From positions 4,639,149-4,703,148 of the forward strand of contig JAQFVV010000049.1 of NCBI GenBank assembly GCA_028023455.1: 64,000 bases of DNA, given 5' to 3'. The notes beneath the pieces were generated by a model. That model did no database searches. It worked only from the letters and a program-made list of their open reading frames with translations, and had not been told where the DNA came from. Positions 1 through 14,910 of this stretch are shown here, piece after piece (position 1 is the first letter of the stretch; every line of letters begins with the position of its first letter). The DNA is from Epiperipatus broadwayi (Eukaryota > Onychophora > Udeonychophora > Euonychophora > Peripatidae). The translations under genes were made by a program, and so were the position numbers.

Positions 1-150
1 GGTTTGTGATGATGGTATATTAGATGTGATAATATGTTGAACTATCTGTAAATGTTGAGTATAGAAAATCTTGAACTTTATTTAAACGTTTCATATACAA
101 ACAACTTATTAGTAATTATCCACAATGAGATAACACAGATTAGTAATTAC

Positions 151-197
151 ACAACATTTTGAATAGTATTATTCTGCATTCTTCTTCAGGTATTATT
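151..197 (-). ncRNA. hammerhead-like remnant in PLE tail (left)
   Basis: The minus strand reads CCTGAAGA, then AGAATGCAG...CTATTC, then AAAA. This fits the hammerhead order CUGANGA, stem II, GAAA, with GAAA changed to AAAA. It lies downstream of the tRNA-like segment. The partner at 3679-3720 is more decayed. On its own this would be weak; it is listed because the layout recurs in other PLE tails of the window. Confidence 0.4.
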
Positions 198-224
198 GGC
201 CTGACCAGTGACATTATTAACAAA

Positions 225-305
225 GGAATCAAACTTGGATGTTTAAATCTTCAAATATTGAATTTAAAGCAAATGCTCTAACCAACTGAGCTATTCTGTC
301 AAAGG
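225..305 (-). other. tRNA-like segment in the PLE tail (left copy)
   Basis: On the minus strand TAGCTCAGTTGGTTAGAGC (275-296 region) matches the Pol III A box consensus TRGCNNAGYNGG exactly. About 45 nt downstream, AAGTTTGATTCC resembles a B box (GGTTCGANTCC). The segment follows the endonuclease remnant of the PLE and recurs at the same place in the right copy, so it belongs to the element and is not a free tRNA gene. I see no convincing complete cloverleaf. Confidence 0.6.
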
Positions 306-3300
306 CACCTGATATTAGAAATTTCATATATTTATGTATGAGGGTTGGTTCAAATCCTTCTGAGTCTTTCAATTTTGCTTTATTTTTTTTTTCTAGGAGC
401 TAAGTTAATTAAAGGCTTCCATACATTGTGTATTGCCACACTGAATTGATATAGGATTATTTCCATTGTCATATGAGCTGCTTCCTTGAATTTTATTTTT
501 TGCATCTTTTACTTTCAATCAAATATTTTTGCATTTTCCCAATTATACATATGGTCATTTGTATATATACAATCTGCTATTGTAGATATATCTATTTTTT
601 CTCTTTTAACTATTAGTTTGTATTCTTTCAATTTCTGTTCAACAGGGTGATAAGTCTCACTAATATACATCCTTCAACATTCACATGGTATTTTATAAAT
701 GGAGTTTGTGTTCTTCAGCATTTCCAGTTTAGGCTTGGTGAAAGCAAGAATATCTCAAAGTGTGATATGACTTTGGAAAGTTGTTCTAATGGTATATTGA
801 TTAGAGATTTTTTAAAATTTGTCCACATTCCTTGTATTTATGGATATACTACAGTTACACTAATTATTTTTTTCTTTGCTGTCTCTTTTTGTTGTCTATT
901 AAAAGCTTTCTTGATGACTACTGATGAATAACCATTTTTCATGAGAGTTTTTTCTATGTGAACTTTTTTATTTTCCAAATCACTGGTTTCTGAACAAACT
1001 TGCTTTTCTCTGTTCAATAGTGATAGTATAATTCCATGTTTATTGCATCTGGTATGATTGGATGCATGTTTCAAGTACTTTCCAGTATGTGTTGATTTCC
1101 TGTAAACTATTGTTTTAGTTTGCCTGTGAAAGTCTTGTCACAAGAACATTTAAGAATACTAATTTTTGTTCGCATTCTGATTCCATAGTGAATTTAATTA
1201 AAGAATATATGTCATCAATATATATCCAGAATGACTGTAATTGTACATAACCATGTGACTATATCACAAATATACCATTAACAAAGTGAAGCCACACTTT
1301 AGGCAGGCAAGGAATAATATTTATGGCTGTGGTTTCAAGTTCTGCCATTTAAATCAATAACAATGATAGTTGTGATCCTATGGCCATGTTGTTGGAAGAA
1401 TTCTGAGGTATATAGAAAGTGCATTGCCATTTTGTAGAATTTTAACAATTCCATTACATTATCGATAGGTAGAGTTGTTGTTAGACTATTATTATCATAT
1501 AACTTTTCCTTCAATAGATAATGCTTCATCACATGATATAATTGTAAATAGACTTTTCACAGCAAGGCTTACCAAATAGGTAAATTTTTCACATTTTCAT
1601 GTCTCCGACTAATTCTACAAAATGCTTAGAATTCCTGACAAAAAATTGTATCCTGTATGCCAATGAACTAAGAACTTTGAGAAAAAATCTCAACAAATTT
1701 TGAAATAGTGAATTTCTAGAATTAACAATAGATCTTAATGGAACATTGTTTTTATGAACTTTAGGTATTTCATACAATTGAAGAATCTTGCAGAAATATG
1801 AAATTATTATTTTTTTGAATCACTGAAGTAACTGTGATGCTTCCAGAGTAATGGTTGTAATTTTAACTCTGAATTTGAAATTGAATTTTTTGCTACTTTT
1901 TATATTGGCTTGCTGTGAGAAGACCTTGTATTTTGTTATCATAATCAGTTTTACTCATTACAATTGTCATATTACCGTTGTTAGCAGTAAGAATGATTAT
2001 ACAGATGAAATTACAACCTTACTCCAAAAGCATCACAGGTATTTTAGTGATTCAGAAAAAAGAAATTAACTTAATATTTCAGCAAAATTTCTCCCCTGTG
2101 CAGATTAACTAAAATTCATAAAAACAATGTTCCATTAAGGCCTACTGTTAGTTCTAGGAATTCTCTATTTCAAAATTTATTGACATTTTTTCTCAAAGTT
2201 CTTAGTCCATTAACATATAAAATACAATCTTTTGTCAGGGATTCTAATCCTTTTGTAGAATTAGTCAGAGGCATGAAAATAAAAAGAACTGACTTATCGG
2301 TAAGCTTTGACATGAAAAGTCTATTTATAAATATATCATGTGATGAAGCATTGTCTTTTGTAAGGCAAATATTATATGATGATAATAGTCTATAAACTAG
2401 AACAATTATATCTATTGATAATATAATAAAATTATTAATATTCTTCATAACAACAATGTACTTTCAATGTAAGTCAAAAATTTTTCAACGAAATCAAAGG
2501 ATAGCTATGGGATCACCAATGTCACATTTTCTGAGCAACATTTACATGTAAAAGTTGAAACCACAGCCATAAATACTATTCTATGTCTGACTAATGTGTC
2601 TTATTACTAAGTTGATCATACATTTGTGGAATGGCCACATAGTGAGACACAATTACAGTCATTCTGGATGCATATCAACAATCTTCAGTTAAGTTCATAA
2701 TGGAATCAGAATGAGAACAAAAATTGACATTCTTAGATGTCCCTGTGCCAAGAATCTTTCAGAGCAAAGTAAAAACAACAGTGTATAGAAAACCAATGCA
2801 CACAGGCAAGCTCTTGGCACATATATCCAATCATACCAGAAGTACTAAACATACATTTATACTATTGCTATGTCACAGAGCACGGGAAGAGTATTCAGAC
2901 TCCAGTGATTTGGAAAATGAAAAGATTCATAAAGAACAAACTCTCATGAAGAATGGTTATCCATCAGTGGTCACCAAGATAAGTTTTAATAGACAACAAA
3001 AAGATGCTAAAATAAAAACTATTGTTGGTACTGTAGTGTAATTTTACATACCATGAATGGTGGACAAATTATAGAAAATCTGCAAACAATTTAATATTAG
3101 AATGGCTTTCCAAAGCCATACCATACTGCAAGGAATTTTTACTTCTTCCAAACTTAAAGTAGAAAGCTGAAAAACAAAACCCGCATTTATGAAATACCAT
3201 GTGAATGTGGAAGGAAGTATATTGGTGAGTCCTGTCACACTGGTGAACAGTGATGAATAAACACAAACTAATAGTTAAAAGAGAAAAAATATGTGACTAC

Positions 3301-3565
3301 AGAAGCAGACTGTGTATGTATCAATGTTTAATTGGGAAAGTACGAAAATATTGAATAAAGAAGAAATGGTGCAAAGAAGAAAATTCAAGGAAGCTGCTAA
3401 TATACAATGGCAAATAATCCTATGAGACAACCCAGTGTGGCAATACACAATGTATGGAAACTTCTAATTAAGTTTCCTCTTATAAAAATTTAAAAAAAAT
3501 TGAAGAACTCAGGAGGACTTAAATCAACCATCATATATAAAGATATGAAATTTCTACTATTTATT

Positions 3566-3652
3566 GTCTTTGACAGAATAGCTTAATTGGTTAGAGTGTT
3601 TGTCTTAAATTTGATATTTGAAAATCTAAAGGTGTGACTTTGATTTCTATGC
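3566..3652 (+). other. tRNA-like segment in the PLE tail (right copy)
   Basis: The A-box-like AATAGCTTAATTGGTTAGAG has one change from the left copy. The distal GACTTTGATTTC is a weak B box. Same position relative to the PLE coding end as the left copy. Confidence 0.5.
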
Positions 3653-3678
3653 TCATACTATCACTGGTCAGGTCATCA

Positions 3679-3720
3679 ACACTTGAGGAAAAGTGGATAA
3701 TAATACTACTCAAACCATTG
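3679..3720 (+). ncRNA. hammerhead-like remnant in PLE tail (right)
   Basis: Aligned counterpart of 151-197: CTTGAGGA, AAGTGG...CTACTC, then AAAC. The core is visibly degenerate. Confidence 0.3.
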
Positions 3721-3870
3721 TGCAATTACTCATCTGTGTTATTACTAGCAAGTTGTGTGTACTTTAAAAGTTTAAATGAAGTTTAAAATTTTCTATACAT
3801 TCAAGATTTACTGATAGATGATGAAAATAGTCCAACATATAATATATGTGTGTGTGAACAAAAACAGGAA

Positions 3871-4892
3871 ATAACTTTTCCAAGAGTTTTCATTATTAGA
3901 AAGATGAAATTAATGTGAAATAACATTTACATCTGCAATCTCAGTTTTATAGAGATAGCTTTATGTTAAGAAGTGTGAAATTATATCTAAACATGGCCAC
4001 TTTATATGTATTATATTTAATTATCATAAAGTATGTTCACTTCTATTAATTTTAACACCTTATAACAAATAATCATAAGTCACAGTGTAATATTAATAAA
4101 AATAGTGTTTTGAATTATATATGTAAAAACTCAGAGACAACTTTTGTGAGCATTGTCAAAATGTTGTATGTCTGATTCCTTAGATAGTTGAACAAATATA
4201 AAATAACACAATATCAGCTCTCATATGTGATTTCTGTCAAGTTATTATATATGGGTGAAATATAAGTGTACTTTTGAAGATTATTTAAAGGAATTGAAAG
4301 ATTCTATTTTTTTGCATTCAGTTTTATTAATAAAACATTTTTTAGATAGATCCTCTCTGTAAGAAAATATTTTACATTTTTGTGACTTTTTAACAAATGA
4401 AGAGAATACAACAATATTGATATTGTTCAGGATAGTAGTTATTTCTAGATTTTATGTATTTAATTTAAATTTCTATATTTGTTTAAATTATAAGACACTG
4501 TCTTTGTCGTCTAATTGTTTAATCATAATTTCAGAATGATTTACACCATATTTAAATTAGGCTAATACAAAATTCATACTCTTTATTACCAGCAAAGTCA
4601 ATGAAAAAAATACTTATATCCATCAAAGGCTTAAAGAATAAATGGTTCACTCAATAGTTTTTATTGTTTCTTGTTGTATATTAGCTTTCAGGATTGTTAC
4701 ATCTATTTAATATCACATAAATTAAATTTTATTTAATATTGATATCTAAATCTATTATTCCATAAATGATGTGAGATTGTTAAAAAATAAAACACAAATT
4801 TATCCTCTAAATATTCAATCATAATTTCAGAATTATTTGCATTTTACTTAAATCAAACTAATATATAATTTTCACTCTTTATTACTTATATA
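3871..4892. other. AT-rich intergenic stretch, nothing recognised
   Basis: Very AT-rich sequence with no coding, RNA or transposon signature that I can support. Confidence 0.5.
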
Positions 4893-6237
<1,345 letters not shown>

Positions 6238-6239
6238 TA

Positions 6240-8049
6240 TAAATGAAAGCTTACGACCATTGAAAGTTTAAAGAGTAGGTTATTCATTCTATATTTTATC
6301 ATTTACTGATGTATGACTTAATACAAACTTTAAAAACAGCATTTAATTTCAAAGCAAAAAACATTCCAAAATTAAATATAATCCTGATGACACATTTCAA
6401 TATTCATACTGGGAGTTAAAATAGAAGCTCTGCAACTAGAGTTCAAACTCATTATTAAATGTTTTTATTACCTCCATATTTATGGTTACATATTTCACCT
6501 ATATGTTTTTATATGGGCATATCTTTTTTAGGTATGAATTAGGCTAAGGAGTTATTCCACAAAGGGGAAATAAATTGAACTATTTTAATAAAATCTTTTC
6601 CTTTCTTTTGCGATCCAATTGCAGGATTATAATTAGTCCCAATACAAATGAATAATAATTAAAAAGCGATATTTTCAAAGGATAATTTTAAAAAATACTA
6701 AAGAAGTAAAAAACACAAAATCAAGAAAATTAAATTAAAACTTTCTCACCTAGATTTCTAATGTTTCAGGATTTCTATTGCATATTAGTCTGAATTTATT
6801 CGCATGTTTCGTGTTCATTTCATTATTGTTTTTGCTTTTTTGTAGATGAATGCATTTTTAGTAGATTTCTTCTTAATGCATATTTTAATATTTCCTTTCA
6901 TCAGGCAAAATTATATCTATATGATTCTCATCATTTCACATGGAAATTTTTAAACATATATTTATTTTCTGATTTTAAAACATTAAAAGAAAAAATAGAT
7001 TCAGTTGTCTGGAGACATTAATAACAAAGATTAGATAGCTATAGTTTGTTATTGTCAGCAATGGTGCATTTTGGTTATACTGAATATTTTTCATGCTGAT
7101 ACTAGTACAATAAGTCTTGTGGATAGTCGGTCATTCCTTGGATTACAATGATTTCTTGATAATATTTGATCTATATCTTATTTTGCCATTAAATTTATTT
7201 ATAAACATATCTAGCATATAGATAGTCGGCCACAAATTTATTTTAGAACACCAACTATATTTATTATTTAAATTCAACTTTGATAAATTTTCTCATCACG
7301 AGAAGCAATTGAGTTTAGATTGTCTTTTCATATTATAATTTCACTTAACTGACTGCAAATTATCTATTTTCGGCTAAATCTTAAATAAGCTAATTATTAT
7401 TTAGTTGCCTTTGAAATTCCTTATATCTTATATATTTCTTTAAATTAAAACCAAGACATTATAGTTATTATGAACTTTCTCTAAATAAATGTAATTATAA
7501 ATTTGCAATGGAATCATACATACTAATAATCTTTCAAATACTAGAGCTATTTTCATTTATATTTTCATAAATAGACATGTATAAATGTTATATAAGTATG
7601 AATATTATTTTATTGATTGATTACAATTTACTATTCAACTCTTTTATAATAACATGGGAGAATAATAAAATAATTTTTTGCATTGCCTCATTTTCTAATT
7701 TTTTAAAGCAAAATAGTACTTTTGTTTTAATAAGAAATTAAATAAAACAAATTACTCAATTATTTTATTAACTCTCTGTGTATTTTCCTCAGCAATTATA
7801 GATTTTGGAAAGAAATGCTCATTTGTTGCTATAAATCAGCAGTTTAAAATTATATAAGATAATACATTGTTACTTAATAAAAATGTAAATAAATACAAAT
7901 GGGAATTTATTATTGATATCTTAATCCATATTGATAATGGTTTTGTAGCTGCAATTAAAGGTATTGTATATGAAATGATAAGCAATTGCCTGAAGTTTAG
8001 CATTGACATCCAGAGAGAGTAATATAATCATCCAGATACTAGATTAATA
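6240..8049. other. AT-rich stretch, nothing recognised
   Basis: No reading frame, RNA or transposon end that I can support. Only short A/T tracts are visible. Confidence 0.5.
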
Positions 8050-9000
8050 TAGAAACTATATGTATGTATGCTACATGGATGATGTTTTGTTGTTCATCGG
8101 TGGCCATTATTAATTATATGTGTGATTAATTAAATATTAAATTGAAACTACAGAGATTGAAAAGTATGAGGAACTTTGTTACTTGATTTTAAAAGTAATG
8201 CACCACTTTAATTCATTGTGTTATAAAGATATTGTTATACCATATAATATTAAAGGGTGTGTCAGTGTAAGATCTCACCTACCAATGTCATCTAAATTTG
8301 TGAGCTTGAGAACATTTTTGCATTGAAACAACTATTTATGTAAGTTTGAATTTGACAAGGTTAATAATTTGGGATTGTATATTAGTAATATGATAAAATC
8401 TGGTTTTAATGAAACTATTATACATAGATATGTTGATCAATTAAAAAGAAATATGCATAGGAATAGAAAAGTTAAAAATGATAAAAAATGGTTCACACTA
8501 TTTTATGTACTGGGTGTTGGAAATAAAATTGGAAAGATATGTGCAGATAATCAATTTTGAATTTAGAACACCTCCACTATTTAAATAGGTTGATTAATAA
8601 TATAAAAGAAAATTTTGGGTATGCAGGGTATGCAGACAATTGGATTGCCCATATATGCATTACAGTAAAATGAAAGAAAATTTGAGTATCCACAATAATG
8701 CAACATTTAATTATATACTAAAAAACTAAAGATTTAACAAATATATTTGTATTTTATAGTCATAAAAAGGATTATGGTCATGAGTTTGATCTTGGTATTG
8801 TTGACATAATTTATGAAAAAGTAAATGATGCAAAGTGAAAGATAAAGGAGGTTTGGTTTATTTCACAAAATGAACATGTTATACACTAGAGATCCAATAA
8901 CATTCAAACAAGCAAATAATGTTTTTACTTTTTATTAGTAAAATACTTTGGGTATTTTTTATAACCATTTTTGGGCACAAATGCATTGAAAGTATAATTG
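8050..9000 (+). pseudogene. YMDD-type Penelope-like RT remnant
   Basis: At 8052-8101 the plus strand reads NYMYVCYMDDVLLFIGGH, a reverse transcriptase catalytic YMDD box (8072-8083). Downstream an open stretch (8369-8560) reads LGLYISNMIKSGFNETIIHRY then WFTLFYVLGVGNKIGKI, comparable to the PLE segment after the thumb (W-f-x-L-x-Y-x-G-x-x-x-k-I). Near 8765-8870 comes YGHEFDLGIVDIIYEK, a stop, and KEVWFISQN, which is shared with a second copy at 49020-49440. The YMDD box differs from the YVDDTF type in the 1-3870 elements, so this is another lineage. Frameshifts and stops show it is dead. Exact PLE subfamily unknown. Confidence 0.65.
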
Positions 9001-9779
9001 ATTTATTTAATTAAATTTTATTTTTCACAATTATAAAAACTTCCAGTGTTTATTTATGTTTTATTTCATAAATAACATTCACAGTAAAATTACTAAATTC
9101 AATATATTTTGCTCCAAGTCAGACGATGTAAATTAGAAGATAATAATTCAGAATTAATTTATAATACTGCATTCTATATGTTTCTCTCTCTCTTTCTATA
9201 TATATATATATAGTATTTTTCAACACATCCATACACACTTGTATATATTAAAATGAACGATAATACAGGAATCATAATTAGATTCAAGTGTACATTCTCT
9301 TAAATAATTAATAATAAATCATGCTGTATTTTCTTTATTGTTATAAAAATTGATTTTTTTTTTTTGTTTATGAATGGCTGATGATGTTTTAGAATATACG
9401 TGTATATATTTTAATTTTATGCATAATTAATAATTATCATCTTATTTTTTTCCAATAGGATTTCATATTTTTAAAGCTTGGAAAAATTGATAAAACTATA
9501 AGCCATTTTAAATGAATTGAAGGAGAAAACACATGTTACTTTCATTTACACTGTAAAATTGTTGCAAAATAAGTTCATGTAGTAATGTGATATTTGACTT
9601 TAATGACGTCAGTGTAAAAAAAAAAACAAGTGTCTGTGATAGTAGAAAAATAAGGTAGCTTCGTAATTTATTTATTATTTGTATTGTTTGTCTTTTTGTA
9701 AGTTTACATTATTTTTTTTAATATCATGTAAGTGGAATATCAGATACTGAGTCAGGTACAAAGAGAATTCACTATATCA
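9001..9779. other. AT-rich stretch with short CT/TA microsatellite
   Basis: Contains a (CT)n(TA)n run near 9183-9212. Nothing else recognised. Confidence 0.5.
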
Positions 9780-9930
9780 GCATCGCATATTATAAATATT
9801 ATTTTGCGATGCATTATTAATAATTATAAGCATATATATATATCATTAAAAGCCAATCAACACTTAGACAATCCCAATATCAATAACAATCAACAATTTC
9901 AAACTGTTGTCAAGGCAACCTCCTTTTAAC
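9780..9930 (-). repeat. terminal repeat with TTGCCTTGACAAC motif, minus copy
   Basis: The minus strand reads TTAAAAGGAGGTTGCC, TTGACAACAGTTTGA, then TTGATATTGGGATTGTC. The same string occurs at 16550-16640, partly at 33005-33045, and at 49525-49610. At 49.5 kb it follows the YMDD-type PLE remnant, so it is probably that family's terminal sequence. Confidence 0.65.
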
Positions 9931-10415
9931 AATATATAAACTTAAAATTATCAAATTAGGAAAACTACTAAAATAATTACCTGCTTATGATTTCTAATTT
10001 ACTATTCCATTATACATGACATTTTAAATACAGAAAGAAATTTAAATTATGCAAATCTATTCTATACATATAAAATATACAAATGACTATTTACCGTTAA
10101 ACTGAGTAAAATTAATTCATTTAATAATGATAGTTTAATGTTTACAGATTAAAGGAATTCCATGGAATCTTGTAAATTAAAAAAAAACAATACAAAATCA
10201 AAAGCTACAGAAAGATAGTGAGCATAGAATTCCATATATATTTTAACCACGATGTATGTCCTGTGTAATTTAGTGAAGTGATAAAGTATTAGGTGCAAAA
10301 GAAGATCCTTAGAATTGATTCCAGTTTTGCTATTTCTAGTGCTTAAACTTCTTATGAATTCCTGTGCAATAAACTATTCAATTATTATTATCTCAAAGTA
10401 TAAAAATTTGCATAT

Positions 10416-10535
10416 GTTATATATAGTGCTTGCAAATAAGCTCTTAACAAGCTTTGCTTGCTAGCTCTATATATAACATTTGTAATACAAGCTTATTAAA
10501 TTAGGTCATGTGACATAGACTTGATTTTTTTGTAA
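10416..10535 (+). repeat. fragment of the foldback family also at 44.3-44.9 kb
   Basis: Shares CTCTTAACAAGCTT, TTTGTAATACAAGCTTATT and TTAGGTCATGTGACAT with the 44687-44934 foldback. It also contains a local hairpin with arms ATGTTATATATAG / CTATATATAACAT. Confidence 0.6.
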
Positions 10536-13500
10536 ATTTGCATATGTACATTAAATAAACTAATGAACTTATTATCATATAAACAAATCAATAAAGGCTC
10601 AAAAGCTGTTGTTAAACAAGAAATGTTTTAATAGTTACAATAAAACTTAATATTAGCAGAAAATATCAATTGCTTCCAACTTGGAAAATACTTTACAGAA
10701 ATAAATTCTATCTATTCAAATGTAGTTCTGCCATCTAACAATGAATGAATACTATATCACCATATTTATGAATTCATATCCATATCCTTTGAAAAATTTC
10801 TGGTTCATTGCATTTTTCAATGTGAATCTTGGATCTGATCCGGTGCATCTAGATATGTTTTTCAATCCAGATGAAAATCACATGTCAAATATTATTTTGA
10901 AGATGTGGATAGAAAGGCAATGGCTATGGATTTTACAAGAACTATCAACTATTATCACCTGAATCATTTAAGGGAAATTAATTTCTGTCAATTATGGAGT
11001 AAATGTAATCTAGATGTGTATTTAAATTAATTTCTTTGATATATAAAATTAATTCTTCAAAAGATCAAATGAATTAAAAACTACAATTATAAGTGAAGTT
11101 ATTTGCACACTTATATATCTAGAGATTATTTTGAAATAGCATTTATCTAATTTTCCTAAAATAATCATATCCTGGATTTGGGTTGAATGAAAGCTTAATA
11201 TTGTTTTGTGTCGAAGGATTAAGAGTTTTTAATTAGGCAATTAATCCAAACCATTATAGTTAATAATTTTATTAATGGTTAGTAAATAGTATGCACATAT
11301 TCTTTCTAGGGAATGAAATAAGAATTGAAAATTGCATTATAAACTCTCTTTATCTAGTATCTATCATGTCTACTTATTGGTGGGATTATCGGAGTAGTGT
11401 TTGGCTTAAAATGAATTATGTGCTGTATGATTCTGTTTTTATTTTAAATACATATAAATAAACAAATCTTTGAGCAATGACACCTCTAATTACAATGCAT
11501 AAAATATTTAATATACAGTCACTATTCTTTGTTAAAAAGTAATCTATAATTTTGAAGTATGTATGTGATCCAATAATTTTTTCTTGTTAGGTGCTTAGGA
11601 CAATGCTAAACATCTATAAACATATAACAGATTGTCTTTCTTATATTAACAATGATAAACATACTGGCTTAAAGCATTGGATAAAAATGTGATAATCTTT
11701 TTATAAACCAGGCTATTCCACTGTGGTTTAAATGATAACCAAAACAACTTTAAAAACTCTTTTTATTACATAACTTTAATCAAAACACCATATATTGTGG
11801 TCTGTGATAAATTGAATGCCACCTATTATCAATAAAATATATAATGTTTCTATTTATCCTGTTAATTGGTAAAACTCCAAACATCTGATGAGGTAGAAAT
11901 CCTGTAGTGCATATATTCTGCAGAAACATTTACTACCTATTTAATATAGCTTGAATACTAAAGAACTAATGTTTCATGCACTATAATAAGTTATTATTTA
12001 TACCAGATTTGTTTGCATTTATTTCAAAGGACAATAAAATGAGTTTCATATTTTGCCTTGGTTAGTGTTTGAGCCATCTGGAATAGGCTGAATTATAAAA
12101 AAATTGTGATGCTAAATATTCTTTATTATTAAGTTGATTGATCCACTGTTAAAATGAATGTTTGTTATATTTTTATGGATAATTGCCAACATTCTAATTA
12201 TCTGAGATGAATGGATTTCTGAAGCCTAATTTGCCACTTTTTTATGTGGAAAAATGACTATACACAAATATTTCATGCACTGCAATTGGGACTTTCACCT
12301 GTCAAGATGATATTTATTTAAAAATGCAATAATATATTAATTATATACTATAGTTTCAGACCCAATTTAAGGTTCATATCTTTAGACTCATAATTGCATT
12401 TAAGTCTGCAACATCATGATTTTCAGTAATTTTTGATATTAGTTTGGATAGATAGCTTATCTTTATTATCTGCTTTAAAAATGGTCATTCACCATTTACT
12501 TTCCTTTAGTGTCACATATTTCAAGCTTAAATAATCAAAGGTAGTAAATTTTAATCCTAAACTACATGAATTGTTATGTTTAACAGTGGAAAATTATGAT
12601 ATACTTTGTTATAAAGAGTCAAACTTAACATATAATGAAGATCACTAAATATATAGGTGTTGGTCTAGTTTCAGATCCATGTAGTTTATCACAAAGTCGG
12701 AGTATAGTAATAGACGATTTTATTATTCTAATCCAGATTGTTACATGCACACTATGATAGGAGAATCGTTAGGTATATACTTATTTTGCTCAAAAGTCAA
12801 ACATATAAACTTAAATTACAAAATATAAAAATTCTGGCCTAGAGACATAACTATATAGTTATAAATGAAGTTGTTTTGTGTTAAAAGCTTGGTATATTTA
12901 AATCGTGGATTTTTAGCTTGATAGATTACAAAAATGAACGATACCTACTGAACAGTACCTACTATAAGAATGTGTAAAATTCAATTCTCTGAGGAGAACC
13001 CAAATTATCAAATTTAAATATGTATGGTCTAAATTTAAGAATGAGAATGATACAAGAACGTAGCTATATACATCATAATAGGAATTCTTTTAAATACTAT
13101 CACAGATGCTATAGAAAAATAAGTTCATATCCATATTGGTAAAAATTAGTTTAAGTGACACGTATAAATATTTTTATTTTTGTTTAATAAAATTATTTTA
13201 TTAAACTTATTTAGTTCTTAACATATAAATAAAAGACATTTACTAAAGTGCTGATATAACAAAAAAGTGCCTTCAACATTAAAAGACTGAAAATGTTTTT
13301 GCTTAAATCCCAGACAGCTAAGAAAAGAATTATTTCTACATCATTACCCTGCCTAAATTGGGAAACTATTGGTGATAGAGAACATTTTTATTAAGAAGTG
13401 CACACGCCGCCAATTGAAATTATTTCTAATTTTTTAAAAAAGAAGACAAAACTTTAACATTAAACTAAATAACTATTTTTGCATTTATAATATTTATTCT

Positions 13501-14910
13501 AAATTAAGTAGTTTTGAAGAAACTCTTTTATATTAAAAGCGGAAAATAAAACAATCTTATTAAAAAGTATTAAATATATTTAAAATGTATGTAAACTACA
13601 AAATATATAACTATTGAAATATCACCCCCCCCCCCCACACACAAATATTATATTACAAATAAGGATGACCATTCTAATTCCGGAAATAAAAAAGAAAGAA
13701 CCGAATAAAAAAAAAAAATCACGATGCATAAGCTATAACTAATTCATGAATAACAAATATATAAATTTATATCACATTCTTATCATTTAACTTTTTGGAC
13801 TAACAGTATCTTTGTAATTCTACAATCATTTTCTGAGCGAAATAGCAATGAAAGCAAATAAAATTATACATCTTTAGAATGTCTTTGACTGGACTGTTTC
13901 TTCCAAGAAAACAATATCTATATTTACTGTCACATTTTAGAAAAGGGCATTACTCTTTACGTACTTACACATCCATCAACCCAATGAAAATACACTTCCT
14001 CATTAATAGATTCACTATCATCATATTATGCAACATACATATATAGTGATTGATCTTTTGGTCTTACTATTCTATTTTTAGAATATTATGAAAGTGTTTA
14101 TAACCATTGATGAGTATTTCATGTCTCACATTTATATAATAAAGTTGAAAAATAACATTAAAATATTAGAGTAATTTTCTTGTCATAAATATGACATTAT
14201 TATAAAAAAAACTCTACATTTAAACTTGTTTAAAAGATAAATGGTATACATAGAAATCTACTTTGTATATCTAGAAAGATACAGTTTTTTAAAACTAATG
14301 AAATAATAAATTATATGAATATTAAATCCTAAATAATTTTTTATAACTGCATTCAAAACATTAAAACCATTCAATGGATCACGCTTTGAATTTTCACAGA
14401 ATACTTACATTTACAAGTTGAAACAAAGTTATTTGTATTATCTTTAATTAGTTTAAGTTAAACAGCACTATAATACCTAAATTTCATATTGATGCTTGCT
14501 TCCAGAAATTATAGAATAGAATGCTAAAGCTAGGACACATTTCATTTAACACCAATTTATATTTGAAATACTCAGATGTTTATGCAAGATAAATCAATGT
14601 CCATAATACCAGATATTTCTAAATATTGTGCAGACCTTGCACCTCAAAACCCTTGAATCACTTAGTTATTTTAGGTGGACAACCATCTTATGAACTTTTA
14701 AACAATACATTATTTAATTATTTTATTTGAACATTAAAAAAATCAGGTAACATGTTTCTGAGTCATATACTGCTAAAATATTTTAACAGGTTGAAACTAT
14801 TCAAATATAAGATAAAAACTTGGTCTTTTTATTTTTAAGATTACATATATATATATAATATTTACATACATTTATAATGTTTATACTTAAGCTTGATGTA
14901 ATTAAAAGAA
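10536..14910. other. AT-rich stretch, no supported feature
   Basis: A 73-codon open frame at 10741-10962 matches no family I know and is probably chance. A C13 tract lies near 13623-13637. No transposon ends or RNA genes were found by eye. Confidence 0.45.

Larger units (their letters stand above)
1..1880 (-). pseudogene. Penelope-like retroelement, decayed left copy of a head-to-head pair
   Basis: A minus-strand Penelope-like element that may continue past the left edge. The RT finger motif reads PKVHKNNVPLRSIVNSRNS (1589-1777). The C-terminal RT/thumb conserved block is seen at 838-1074 (ETSDLENKKVHIEKTLMKNGY). A GIY-YIG endonuclease remnant near 650-710 reads IYKIPCEC followed by a broken YI(S/G) box. 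Stops and frameshifts separate the pieces, so it is not functional. The family normally encodes one protein of roughly 800 aa, RT plus GIY-YIG endonuclease; here only scattered segments remain. Beyond the endonuclease the minus strand continues into a tRNA-like segment and a hammerhead-like segment. The right copy (2005-3870) is its inverted partner over almost the whole length. Confidence 0.85.
2005..3870 (+). pseudogene. Penelope-like retroelement, decayed right copy
   Basis: Plus-strand partner of the element at 1-1880. Open translation runs from about 2095 to 2395 with KIHKNNVPLRPTVSSRNS and FDMKSLFINIS, the PLE version of the RT palm entry. After a stop come MGSPMSHFLSNIYM (about 2508-2550) and a palm box reading VDHTFVEWPHS near 2615, where the family expects YVDDTF; one catalytic Asp is His. 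Then follow the RKPMHTGKL / SNHTRSTKH / MKNGYPSVV block (2724-3041) and a GIY-YIG start IYEIPCECGRKYIGES (about 3186-3235) that ends in a stop. Multiple breaks make it a pseudogene. A tRNA-like and a hammerhead-like segment lie in the tail at 3566-3720. Identity to the left copy is clear by eye but imperfect. Confidence 0.88.

Noticed and set aside
225-305. Functional tRNA gene
   Set aside because: No complete cloverleaf, and the same segment recurs at the matching place in the inverted PLE copy, so it is part of the element.
11885-11935. CTGATGAGG followed later by GAAAC
   Set aside because: The intervening sequence does not form a stem II closing next to both boxes, and no inverted or repeat context supports a hammerhead.
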